Shown: positions 31,392 through 39,471 of the stretch, one piece after another
Numbering within the stretch: position 1 is the stretch's first letter
How the letters are laid out: each line of letters begins with the position of its first letter
Source: Brevibacillus_H sp049846925
GTDB taxonomy: Bacteria; Bacillota; Bacilli; Brevibacillales; Brevibacillaceae
Reading direction: 5' to 3'
Length of the DNA: 64,000 nucleotides
NCBI RefSeq assembly: GCF_049846925.1
Contig: NZ_JBNCMT010000009.1
Location: 62,001 to 126,000 of the forward strand
Translations under genes and position numbers: made by a program
Notes under the pieces: generated by a model
Database searches by the model: none
Seen by the model: only the letters and a program-made list of their open reading frames with translations
What the model was told of the DNA's origin: nothing

Positions 31392-32647
31392 TTCATCCGC
31401 TCGAACATAAAGAGAATGCCAACGATAACAAGTGGATAAAGGGCTGACCAACCGAGGAATGGGTATAGTCCGCCAGTAACGATTAACGAAATCCAGGCAG
31501 CCATCCGTCCGAACCGATGATCACGAAGCAAGCGAACCCCAGCAAAGCAACCGCCAATATAAGTGGCGAAAAAAGTAGCGTTGGGAAGCTCGATTAATTG
31601 AGCCAGGTCGATGATTCCGCTGTACAAAACGCTAAAAACGATGATGAAACAAATACTTAGGAATCCAAGACCACCGATGGGTGTGTGATAAGTGGAGTGA
31701 AGCTTGCCAAACCACTTGGGAGCAATCTCTTCTTTTGCCAATGCATAAGCCGTGCGAGTAGCAGCACTGACATAAGCGTTGGCAGTTGCAATACAGATGA
31801 ATAATGCCGTGACCGCTACAATCCAGCCACCAGTTTTTCCAAGTGATGATTGCACCATGATACTTAAGGATGCTTCAGATATTCCGTCACCATAACTGTG
31901 TGTGGCAACGGTCATGAACGCTACGCCAAAATAGAGCAGTGCTACGATCCCTGAGCTCCACAAGACACCACGGATGGCATTTTTTTGTGGATCAACGAAT
32001 TCAGCAGATAAATGAGTGACTGCTTCCCAGCCGATAAAACACCAGAACAGAAGTCCGGCCGCTTGCACCACGCTTTGCCAGCCGTGGGGGACGAACGGTG
32101 TGAAGTTGGCTTGAGAAGCGTGTGGAATCGATGTTGCAATCGCCAGCAGCAGGATAGCGAGAATGAGAGATACGACAATGGTCTGTACTTTTCCCGCTAT
32201 TTGCAGGCCGAAGATATTCATCATGAGGACACTGACCAAAATCAATCCTGCTAAGGCAAATACCTGCAAGTCGCTCCAGTTAAACAGAACGGCAATGTAT
32301 TTCGAACCGGTGATAGCCAGGATGGGAGCGCCAATGGGAACGGACGAAAGAAAAAACCATCCCACCATATTTCCCATGCGATCACCGTATGACAGCCGCA
32401 CAAAATGGGAGACACCGCCTGAATGAGGATAACGTGCTGCCAGAAGCCCCATGGTAATCGCCATCGGTACAACCAGAATGGACATCACCAGCCAGGCAAT
32501 GATCGAAGCCGGACCAGCGATTTCAGCAGCTAATCCAGGAATGAGCAATATCCCTGAACCGATCACGGCACCGATGTACAGAGCAACGATTTGCGGAAAT
32601 GACAAGGTCTGGTGAAACTCATCTGCTTTCACAGAAGCTTTACTCAT
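31370..32647 (-). CDS. APC-superfamily amino-acid transporter, YjeH-like (Met/branched-chain exporter)
   Basis: 425 residues from the ATG at 32647 (AAGGGTGA 5 nt upstream); a GTG lies three codons earlier. Twelve likely membrane segments. The N-terminal SFPQIVALYIGAVIGSGILLIPGLA has the APC substrate loop GSGILLIPG, and YPHSGGVSHFVRLSYGDRMGNMVGWFFL matches E. coli YjeH, an exporter of methionine and branched-chain amino acids (known for E. coli). A divergent LysR gene and a downstream SAH hydrolase suggest a link with methionine metabolism; inference. Confidence 0.85.
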   Translation of the reverse strand: MSKASVKADEFHQTLSFPQIVALYIGAVIGSGILLIPGLAAEIAGPASIIAWLVMSILVVPMAITMGLLAARYPHSGGVSHFVRLSYGDRMGNMVGWFFLSSVPIGAPILAITGSKYIAVLFNWSDLQVFALAGLILVSVLMMNIFGLQIAGKVQTIVVSLILAILLLAIATSIPHASQANFTPFVPHGWQSVVQAAGLLFWCFIGWEAVTHLSAEFVDPQKNAIRGVLWSSGIVALLYFGVAFMTVATHSYGDGISEASLSIMVQSSLGKTGGWIVAVTALFICIATANAYVSAATRTAYALAKEEIAPKWFGKLHSTYHTPIGGLGFLSICFIIVFSVLYSGIIDLAQLIELPNATFFATYIGGCFAGVRLLRDHRFGRMAAWISLIVTGGLYPFLGWSALYPLVIVGILFMFERMKEKKRAR

Positions 32648-32730
32648 CGAAATCACCCTTCTACGAATGGAGTTATTCTTATTTGTGCGATTATTGTAAC
32701 ATAGACTGTAAGATCAGAATTATCTATAAT

Positions 32731-32751
32731 AATCGATAACTAGTATCGATT
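32731..32751. promoter_or_regulatory. Palindromic candidate LysR operator
   Basis: AATCGAT-AACTAGT-ATCGATT, a 7-bp inverted repeat between the divergent transporter and LysR genes; it contains the T-N11-A spacing used by LysR proteins. Confidence 0.65.
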
Positions 32752-32819
32752 TTATTGATGATTACATGGTTGCTGTACGCAGCGGGTGTAAATGAACAGA
32801 TTGGGGGAATCTACAAAAG

Positions 32820-33725
32820 ATGGATACTCGGTATCTCCAAACGTTTCGGGAAGTAGCCAAATGGCAAAGCTTTACACGTGCTGCAGAAGTGTTAGGGTAT
32901 GCGCAATCCAGTGTCACCACGCAAATCCAGAACCTAGAAATGGAATTCGGTTCGGTTCTGTTTGAACGGTGGGGACGCAAAATTCGTCTGACTCAATCGG
33001 GAGAGCTGTTGCTTCGTTATGTCGATCAGGTGCTTTCCTTACTGGATGAAGCGAAAGAAAGTTTGGCAGAAGAAACGTCCATGGAGGGTACACTCAACAT
33101 CGGGACAGTTGAATCACTTGCTGCCTTTTATTTGCCACCCATTCTTCAAGCTTTTCGCCAGACGCATCCACGAATGAAAATGCTGTTGACCCCTGGTGTA
33201 TGCCACGACTTGCGTCAAGGGGTGAGGGATGGAAAATATGATTTTGCCATTGTGCTTGATTATCCACAAACACATCCCGACTTGGAAAGTATTCTACTAA
33301 AAGAAGAAGAACTTGTCATGATTGCCGCACCTGATCATCGATTCAATCAGAAAGAGATCGTCATGCCTGAGGATTTTGCAGGCGAAACCCTGATTGTTAC
33401 AGAATCTGGCTGCAGTTACCGGCTGATGCTGGAGACGGTGCTGAGAGAATCAGGGACCAGACCGGAGACCTCGCTTGAATTCGGCAGTTTGGAGGCCATC
33501 AAGCAATGTGTGGCCTATGGCCTTGGGCTTGCCCTCTTGCCACGAATTGCTGTACAGGAAGAAGTGGACAAAGGAAAACTGGTGATTTTGCCGTTCTCCC
33601 ATCCAGATGTGCGAGTTAGCAAACAGCTTGTCTATCACAAGAAAAAGTGGCTTTCGCATTCTATTCGCAAGTTTTTTGATTTGTTGTTGAATGATCGAGA
33701 ACAACAGTCGATTGTCACAAAATAG
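32820..33725 (+). CDS. LysR-type transcriptional regulator
   Basis: 301 residues, GGGGGAA upstream of the ATG. N-terminal HTH: MDTRYLQTFREVAKWQSFTR, AAEVLGYAQSSVTTQIQNLE, RLTQSGELLLRYVDQVLSLL. C-terminal ligand-binding part from about residue 95 (LNIGTVESLAAFYLPPILQAF). LysR regulators commonly control the divergent gene, here the YjeH-like exporter, and sense a pathway compound. It might also act on the SAH hydrolase gene 87 nt downstream. Confidence 0.93.
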   Translation: MDTRYLQTFREVAKWQSFTRAAEVLGYAQSSVTTQIQNLEMEFGSVLFERWGRKIRLTQSGELLLRYVDQVLSLLDEAKESLAEETSMEGTLNIGTVESLAAFYLPPILQAFRQTHPRMKMLLTPGVCHDLRQGVRDGKYDFAIVLDYPQTHPDLESILLKEEELVMIAAPDHRFNQKEIVMPEDFAGETLIVTESGCSYRLMLETVLRESGTRPETSLEFGSLEAIKQCVAYGLGLALLPRIAVQEEVDKGKLVILPFSHPDVRVSKQLVYHKKKWLSHSIRKFFDLLLNDREQQSIVTK

Positions 33726-33812
33726 ATGTACCATATGGGCGAGTATGGTAAGATAGTGAATGATTAGTAACTAACAAAAGATGTATCTAAGCGAAGGAGG
33801 ATTCATATACAC

Positions 33813-35072
33813 ATGAACACAGTTTCTGAAAGCGTCGTAAAAGATATGGCATTGGCACCAAACGGCCATTTGAAGATTGATTGGGTAAGTGAGCATATGC
33901 CGGTATTGAACCGTATCCGTGCTCGTTTTGAACAAGAGAAGCCTTTTGCTGGCTTGAAAGTGGCCATTTCTCTCCACTTGGAAGCAAAAACAGCATATCT
34001 TGCAAAAGTGATTCAAGCAGGTGGAGCAGAAGTAACCATTACGGGCTCTAATCCGCTTTCGACACAAGATGATGTTTGTGCTGCATTGGTTGAAGACGGA
34101 ATTCGTGTGTTTGCCAAATACAATCCAAGCCCGGAAGAATACAAGAGCCATCTGATCAAAACGTTGGAAACACGCCCTGATCTCATCATCGATGACGGTG
34201 GCGATCTGGTGACTATTCTTCACAGCGAACGCCGTGATTTGCTGACCCAAGTTCGTGGCGGTGCGGAAGAGACAACAACAGGTATCCTTCGCCTCAAAGC
34301 ATTGGCGAATGAAGGCAAACTTGAGTTCCCGATGGTTGCAGTAAACGATGCCTTCTGCAAATATTTGTTTGACAACCGCTATGGTACAGGACAATCTGTG
34401 TGGGATGGAATCAATCGCACGACGAACCTCGTTGTAGCTGGTAAAACAGTTGTTGTTGTCGGTTACGGCTGGTGCGGCAAAGGTGTGGCTATGCGTGCCA
34501 AAGGCCTCGGTGCAAAAGTAATCGTAACTGAAATCGACTCCATCAAAGCAGTTGAAGCTTACATGGATGGCTTCGAAGTAATGTCGATGAACGAAGCTGC
34601 CAAACATGGCGATTATTTCGTAACGGTAACTGGTAACCGTGATGTGATTCGCAAAGAACACTTTGAAGTGATGAAAGATGGCGCTATTCTGTCTAACGCT
34701 GGTCACTTTGATGTCGAAGTGAACAAAGTGGAACTGGAAGCACTCTCGACATCCAAACGTGTCGTGCGCAAAGATATTGAAGAATTTGTCATGGCTGACG
34801 GTCGTAAATTGTACCTGCTTGCTGAAGGTCGTTTGGTCAATTTGGCTGCAGGTGACGGTCACCCGGCAGAAATTATGGATATGACGTTTGCCTTGCAGGC
34901 AGTAGGTCTCGAATTTGTGAACAAACAGTACAAAGAAATTGGGAAAAAAGTCCTGAATGTTCCTTATGAGCTGGATGAAATGGTTGCCCGGTACAAATTG
35001 GAGGCACTTGGCATCAGCATCGACAAGCTTACAGCCGAGCAGAAAGCATATCTCGAGAGCTGGGTCGAATAG
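33813..35072 (+). CDS. ahcY: S-adenosylhomocysteinase (SAH hydrolase), short type
   Basis: 419 residues, AAGGAGG ahead of the ATG. NAD-dependent fold: VAISLHLEAKTAYL (catalytic His), DDGGDLVTILH, NDAFCKYLFDNRYGTGQS (catalytic Lys/Asn), the NAD motif VVVVGYGWCGKGVAMRAKGLGA (positions about 209-230, abbreviated) and GRLVNLAAGDGHP. It ends ...YLESWVE without the usual C-terminal Lys-Tyr tail, as in Thermotoga/archaeal-type enzymes. Most Bacilli use Pfs and LuxS instead; a second SAH route or a related substrate (S-inosylhomocysteine) is possible. Confidence 0.9.
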   Translation: MNTVSESVVKDMALAPNGHLKIDWVSEHMPVLNRIRARFEQEKPFAGLKVAISLHLEAKTAYLAKVIQAGGAEVTITGSNPLSTQDDVCAALVEDGIRVFAKYNPSPEEYKSHLIKTLETRPDLIIDDGGDLVTILHSERRDLLTQVRGGAEETTTGILRLKALANEGKLEFPMVAVNDAFCKYLFDNRYGTGQSVWDGINRTTNLVVAGKTVVVVGYGWCGKGVAMRAKGLGAKVIVTEIDSIKAVEAYMDGFEVMSMNEAAKHGDYFVTVTGNRDVIRKEHFEVMKDGAILSNAGHFDVEVNKVELEALSTSKRVVRKDIEEFVMADGRKLYLLAEGRLVNLAAGDGHPAEIMDMTFALQAVGLEFVNKQYKEIGKKVLNVPYELDEMVARYKLEALGISIDKLTAEQKAYLESWVE

Positions 35073-35121
35073 ACAGAGAAACACCTCGGAACCACACAGA
35101 AAAACAAATCAAAACATGATG

Positions 35122-35156
35122 AAAAAATCCTGCTTACAAAAGCAGGATTTTTTTTT
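35122..35156 (+). terminator. Terminator after the SAH hydrolase gene
   Basis: AAAAAATCCTGCTT-ACAA-AAGCAGGATTTTTT; the T run leads straight into the TATAAT of the mraZ promoter. Confidence 0.92.
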
Positions 35157-35161
35157 ATAAT
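35134..35161 (+). promoter_or_regulatory. Candidate mraZ promoter overlapping the upstream terminator
   Basis: TTACAA (35134-35139), 16-bp spacer, TATAAT (35156-35161). The -35 box lies within the terminator loop. Confidence 0.55.
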
Positions 35162-35177
35162 AGCAAATAGGTACCAA

Positions 35178-35225
35178 GTGGGGAAAAGTGGGGGAAAGTG
35201 GTGCCTCCGGGGAGGAAAGTGGGGG
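35178..35225 (+). promoter_or_regulatory. MraZ operator: phased GTGGGG repeats
   Basis: GTGGGG at 35178, GTGGGG at 35188, GTGGTG at 35198 and GTGGGG at 35219: the first three exactly 10 bp apart, the fourth two turns further. MraZ is known to bind tandem GTGG/TGGG repeats upstream of its own gene and repress the dcw operon. Position between the TATAAT and the mraZ start fits autoregulation. Confidence 0.82.
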
Positions 35226-35232
35226 ATAGGGC

Positions 35233-35664
35233 ATGTTCATGGGCGAATACCAGCATTCCATAGACGATAAAGGCCGCCTGATCATCCCTGCCAAACTCCG
35301 TGAGGGTCTAGGTTTCTCTTTCGTAATTACCCGTGGTCTTGATCAATGTTTGTTTGTCTACCCGATGGATGAATGGAAGGCACTGGAGGAGAAGCTGAAA
35401 TCACTTCCGTTTACGAAAGCGGATGCAAGGGCATTTACCCGTTTCTTCTTTTCTGGGGCTACAGAATGCGAGTGGGACAAGCAGGGAAGGGTAACAATAC
35501 CGGCCAATTTACGTGAGCACGCTCAGTTGACGAAAGAGTGTGTGGTAATTGGTGTATCCAACCGCGTGGAGATTTGGAGCAAGGATTCGTGGGAGAACTA
35601 CTTTAGCGACTCTGAAGGTTCCTTTAGCGAAATTGCGGAAAAGCTCGTCGACTTTAATTTGTAA
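35233..35664 (+). CDS. mraZ: Transcriptional regulator MraZ
   Basis: 143 residues. It starts MFMGEYQHSIDDKGRLIIPAK and repeats the AbrB-like half as SGATECEWDKQGRVTIPANL; the two D-x-x-G-R motifs are the DNA-binding signature. First gene of the dcw cluster. It represses its own promoter in bacteria studied (known); four GTGGG-type boxes lie just upstream. rsmH follows after 20 nt. Confidence 0.97.
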   Translation: MFMGEYQHSIDDKGRLIIPAKLREGLGFSFVITRGLDQCLFVYPMDEWKALEEKLKSLPFTKADARAFTRFFFSGATECEWDKQGRVTIPANLREHAQLTKECVVIGVSNRVEIWSKDSWENYFSDSEGSFSEIAEKLVDFNL

Positions 35665-35684
35665 TTCATCAATGGGGTGACAAA

Positions 35685-36623
35685 ATGTTTCATCATATTA
35701 CTGTGTTAAAGGAAGAGGCAGTTGCCGGTTTAGCGATTAAGCCGGATGGAATCTATGTGGATTGCACCCTCGGTGGGGCAGGTCACAGCAGCTTGATTGC
35801 ATCTATGTTGAGTGAGCGAGGTCGATTGATTTCGATTGACCAGGATGACGTTGCACTAGAGAACGCCAGAAATGTAATGGCTCCTTACATGGACAGAGTA
35901 ACACTTGTGAAAAGCAACTTTCGAGAGATAAAGCAAGTGGTGAAAGAACAAGGGTTTGAGGGTGTAGACGGTATTCTGTTTGACCTGGGTGTATCATCAC
36001 CGCAATTGGACGAAGGCGAACGAGGATTCAGCTATAACGCAGACGCACCACTTGATATGAGAATGGATCGTGATGCACTCCTGTCTGCATACGATCTGGT
36101 AAATGACTGGGATGAACAAGAAATCGCCAAGGTGATTTGGGAATACGGGGAAGAGAAATTCTCCAGACGAATTGCCCGGCAAATCATTACGCATCGGGAG
36201 CAAGCGCCGATCGAAACGACAGGACAGTTGGTTGAGATTATCAAGGAAGCGATTCCTGCCCCTGCCAGAAGAACAGGGCCACATCCAGCCAAACGCACAT
36301 TTCAAGCTATTCGTATTGCCGTAAATGATGAATTGGGAGCATTCCGTGATGCGATTCATGATTCAGTAGATATCCTGAATCCGCATGGCCGGGTAAGTGT
36401 CATCACGTTCCACTCCTTGGAAGATCGGATTTGCAAACAAGCCTTCCAATCGTTTGCCCAAGGATGTACGTGCCCTCCAGGATTTCCTCAATGTGTGTGT
36501 GGAAACCAACCAATCGTCAAAATCATTACAAGAAAGCCATTACTTCCGAGCGAAGCGGAATTGTCGGCCAATCCGCGAGCCAGATCAGCCAAACTTCGAA
36601 TCGCTGAGAAAATTGCCGACTAG
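35685..36623 (+). CDS. rsmH: 16S rRNA (cytosine1402-N4)-methyltransferase RsmH
   Basis: 312 residues. HHITVLKEEAVAGLAIKPDG, VDCTLGGAGHS (SAM motif), FDLGVSSPQLDEGERGFSYN, RIAVNDELGAF and a Cys-rich segment CTCPPGFPQCVCGNQP near the C-terminus. Methylates C1402 of 16S rRNA. Standard second gene of the dcw cluster. Confidence 0.97.
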   Translation: MFHHITVLKEEAVAGLAIKPDGIYVDCTLGGAGHSSLIASMLSERGRLISIDQDDVALENARNVMAPYMDRVTLVKSNFREIKQVVKEQGFEGVDGILFDLGVSSPQLDEGERGFSYNADAPLDMRMDRDALLSAYDLVNDWDEQEIAKVIWEYGEEKFSRRIARQIITHREQAPIETTGQLVEIIKEAIPAPARRTGPHPAKRTFQAIRIAVNDELGAFRDAIHDSVDILNPHGRVSVITFHSLEDRICKQAFQSFAQGCTCPPGFPQCVCGNQPIVKIITRKPLLPSEAELSANPRARSAKLRIAEKIAD

Positions 36624-36650
36624 AATGGCAACGGAAAAAGGGGGATCACC

Positions 36651-37055
36651 GTGAGCTATTATTATCGAGGAAATTTGGCGGTTGAATTAGATCGGCAGCA
36701 AGAGAAGACCACCGCAAAGAAAAAACGAACGGTTATTATCAAATCTTCCATCCCGATGATGGAAAAGCTATTATACTTATTTTTTGTTTGTATGATCGTA
36801 ACTGCGGTTGGTTTTGTCGGGTACCGTTATGTCCAGATTTCCGAGTATAATTATCAAATTCAAAAAGCAAAAAGAGATATTGCTACTTTGCATGAGCAAA
36901 ATGCTGCACTTCAGTTAAAAGTGGAGCAGATGAGTTCAAGAGATCGAGTTGTGCCGATGGCTGAAAGCATGGGGATGGTTTTGTCTCCTGGTGCTGTCCG
37001 AGTAATCACTCCGGAAGGTGCTGCTCCCCAGAAATCAGTTGCGAAAGCAAACTAG
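36651..37055 (+). CDS. ftsL: Cell division protein FtsL
   Basis: 134 residues from a GTG at 36651 (GGGGGATC upstream). Basic N-terminal cytoplasmic part (KTTAKKKRTVIIKS), one membrane helix (LLYLFFVCMIVTAVGFVGY, about 42-60) and a leucine-zipper-like extracytoplasmic helix (IATLHEQNAALQLKVEQM). Layout and position between rsmH and pbpB identify FtsL, a bitopic divisome protein that pairs with DivIC. A terminator-like hairpin follows. Confidence 0.9.
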   Translation: MSYYYRGNLAVELDRQQEKTTAKKKRTVIIKSSIPMMEKLLYLFFVCMIVTAVGFVGYRYVQISEYNYQIQKAKRDIATLHEQNAALQLKVEQMSSRDRVVPMAESMGMVLSPGAVRVITPEGAAPQKSVAKAN

Positions 37056-37065
37056 ATGAAAATGC

Positions 37066-37101
37066 TACTCTCGCCCACGGCGGGGGTACTTTTTCTTTTT
37101 T
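37066..37101 (+). terminator. Terminator-like hairpin inside the dcw cluster (ftsL/pbpB gap)
   Basis: TACTCTCGCC-CAC-GGCGGGGGTA (10 bp with G-T pairs) followed by TTTTTCTTTTTT. It splits mraZ-rsmH-ftsL from pbpB onwards, implying a fresh promoter in 37100-37185 or partial read-through. Confidence 0.75.
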
Positions 37102-37185
37102 AGATTCGAAATGGCTTGAATACTTCTAACTTACTAAAGGCTGATTAGTTTTCTGTCGATACTCTTTTCTAGAGGTGAAGAATGT

Positions 37186-39399
37186 GTGGATACGAAACGT
37201 CGCATAAACTGGCGGACGCTGTGGTTTGGTGCTGGACTGGTTCTGTTGTTTATGGGACTTCTTGTACGAGTGTGGTGGATTCAAACCGTTGATGCCGCAT
37301 GGATTGTGGAAGAAGCAAAAAAACAGTGGGAGCGGGACAAAAATATTCGTCCTACCAGGGGTTCCATTTTTGATCGGAATAACGAGGTTCTTGCCTACGA
37401 AGGAAAAGCCTATACGGTGAACGCCACGCTTCGTCCCCGAAATGAGGTGGAACAGAAGAAGGTTGGCGAAGACTATGTGAAAGATCCATTCGATACAGCA
37501 AGAAAGCTCGCACCCATCTTAAACATGCCTGTGGAGAAGATTACCAATATTTTGTCAAAACAAGGATCACTCAATGTGGAGTTTGGCAGATATGGCAAAA
37601 AAATAACCGAAGAACAAAAGAATCAAATCATGGCTTATCATAAGAAAACGGTCGATGCCAAAGGGAAAGAAGTCATCGTGAATGAATTGCCGGGTATTTT
37701 CCTAACAGAGACTACTCGAAGATACTATCCGAACAACTCTTTTCTCTCTCACGTCATTGGGTACATGACATATGAAGATGTTGCGGAGATGGGAATTGAG
37801 AAGCAGTTTGACAAGGAATTGAAGGGTGAGCCGGGAGAGTTGCAAGTGATCAAGGACGGCGCCGGCTATATGCTGCCGGATGGCGAGCAAAAATTCATGC
37901 CTGCCAAAGATGGGCTGAACGTCGTTCTTACCATTGACAGTCAGATCCAAGGATACGTCGAACAGGCAATGGACATTATCGAGAAGGAATATAAGCCAAA
38001 GAAAATGACCGTTATCGTAACGGACCCGAATTCAGGGGAAATTCTTGCACTAGCCAATCGTCCCCAGTTTAATCCAAACAAATATTGGGACATTCCTGAT
38101 TATCGCAGTCACAAAAATGTCGCTATTAGCAGTTTGTTTGAACCAGGCTCAACCTTTAAAATTATCACGCTTGCTGCTGCAATTGAACGAGGATTGTATA
38201 GTGACACCGAGAAATATCAATCGGGTTCCTATAACAAGCTGCCAGGAAAGAAAATCAATGACCATAACAACGGTCACGGCTGGGGTAAAATTACCTTCCT
38301 GGAAGGTGTGCAGCGCTCCAGTAACGTAGCATTTGTCATCTTGGGCTATGAACGCCTGAAGAAGGACTTGCTGAAAACCTATTTTGACCTGTTTGGTGTA
38401 AGTAAAAAAACAGGAATTGAATTACCTGGCGAAGCAGTAGCGAATATGGACAGCTTTTTGAACCCACGCTCCCAACGTGACGTTGCCGTAACCACGTTCG
38501 GTCAAGGAATTCTCGTTACAGCCATTCAACAGGTGGCGGCCATTGGTGCTATTGCCAATGGAGGTGAGCTCTTAAAGCCGCAAATCGTCAAAGAATTGCG
38601 CAATCCACATACGGGCGCCGTTGTTAAGAGAAACCAGCGGGAAGTGGTTCAACGCGTAGTGAAGGAATCAACGGCCAAACGAGTGCGTGACATTCTGGAA
38701 ACGGTCGTAACCAGTGATAATGGTACCGGTAAAGCCTATGATCTGAAAGGCTATCATGTAGCAGGTAAAACAGGGACGGCCCAAAAATACAGCGAAGAGA
38801 CGGGCAAAATTCTTGAAGGACGCTACATCGTATCATTTATCGGTTTTGCTCCAAAGGATAACCCTCGTCTTTTGGTCTATGTTGTTGTTGACGATCCTGA
38901 GACAGACCAATCGTCAAATGTTTTAGGCCGTTTAACCGTTGCTCCGATCTTTAACTCCGTCATGGAAAGAAGCCTGCAATATCTGCAACAGAAGCCGGAT
39001 ATCACACAGGCCAAAGAAGTAAAAACAAACACGGTAGAGCATACAATGCCGAATTTTGTGGGTATGGCAACATCCTCGGCTGTCACGAAGGCGAAGCAGG
39101 AAGGACTGGCTGCCCAAGTCATCGGAACAGGAACCAAGATTGTAAGTCAACATCCGTCGCCGTTGGAAAAAGTGTATCCGCAAAGCAAGGTAGAGTTGAT
39201 TACGAACCAGATGAAAGGTGTCAAAATGCCTGACTTTAGAGGGAAATCACTTCGGGAAGTCATGGAGTTTGCATCCTTGGTTCAATTAAATGTGACATTT
39301 ACAGGAAACGGGTTCGTTCAGGAACAAAGCATCCCGCCTGGCACCGTTTTGAATGGAAAAGGGAATCTGAACGTGACACTGTCACCGCCAACTCCATAA
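37186..39399 (+). CDS. pbpB: Division transpeptidase PBP2B-type with two PASTA domains
   Basis: 737 residues from a GTG at 37186 (AGAGGTG upstream). Membrane anchor (about 10-30), pedestal domain, then transpeptidase motifs: SxxK in EPGSTFKIITLA (about 320), SxN in QRSSNVAFV, and KTG in VAGKTGTAQKY (about 530). Two PASTA domains end the protein (MPNFVGMATSSAVTKAKQ..., MPDFRGKSLREVMEFASLV). This is the FtsI/PBP2B septal transpeptidase. It is followed by its paralogue spoVD. Confidence 0.95.
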   Translation: MDTKRRINWRTLWFGAGLVLLFMGLLVRVWWIQTVDAAWIVEEAKKQWERDKNIRPTRGSIFDRNNEVLAYEGKAYTVNATLRPRNEVEQKKVGEDYVKDPFDTARKLAPILNMPVEKITNILSKQGSLNVEFGRYGKKITEEQKNQIMAYHKKTVDAKGKEVIVNELPGIFLTETTRRYYPNNSFLSHVIGYMTYEDVAEMGIEKQFDKELKGEPGELQVIKDGAGYMLPDGEQKFMPAKDGLNVVLTIDSQIQGYVEQAMDIIEKEYKPKKMTVIVTDPNSGEILALANRPQFNPNKYWDIPDYRSHKNVAISSLFEPGSTFKIITLAAAIERGLYSDTEKYQSGSYNKLPGKKINDHNNGHGWGKITFLEGVQRSSNVAFVILGYERLKKDLLKTYFDLFGVSKKTGIELPGEAVANMDSFLNPRSQRDVAVTTFGQGILVTAIQQVAAIGAIANGGELLKPQIVKELRNPHTGAVVKRNQREVVQRVVKESTAKRVRDILETVVTSDNGTGKAYDLKGYHVAGKTGTAQKYSEETGKILEGRYIVSFIGFAPKDNPRLLVYVVVDDPETDQSSNVLGRLTVAPIFNSVMERSLQYLQQKPDITQAKEVKTNTVEHTMPNFVGMATSSAVTKAKQEGLAAQVIGTGTKIVSQHPSPLEKVYPQSKVELITNQMKGVKMPDFRGKSLREVMEFASLVQLNVTFTGNGFVQEQSIPPGTVLNGKGNLNVTLSPPTP

Positions 39400-39471
39400 G
39401 GAAGTTCTAACTAGTCCCTCTTGCGAATAGGGTTTAAGAAAGACAAACCTGTTCGCAAGGGGGTTATTGTT

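Noticed and set aside
33771..35084. 437-residue ORF antisense to the SAH hydrolase gene, longer than the gene itself
   Set aside because: Cys/His/Phe-rich translation with no domain sense, no ribosome site, and the opposite strand has full SAH hydrolase motifs; it is a codon-bias shadow.
35178..35225. Evenly spaced short repeats before mraZ as a CRISPR-like or VNTR array
   Set aside because: Units of 6 bp at 10-bp steps next to mraZ are explained by MraZ operators.
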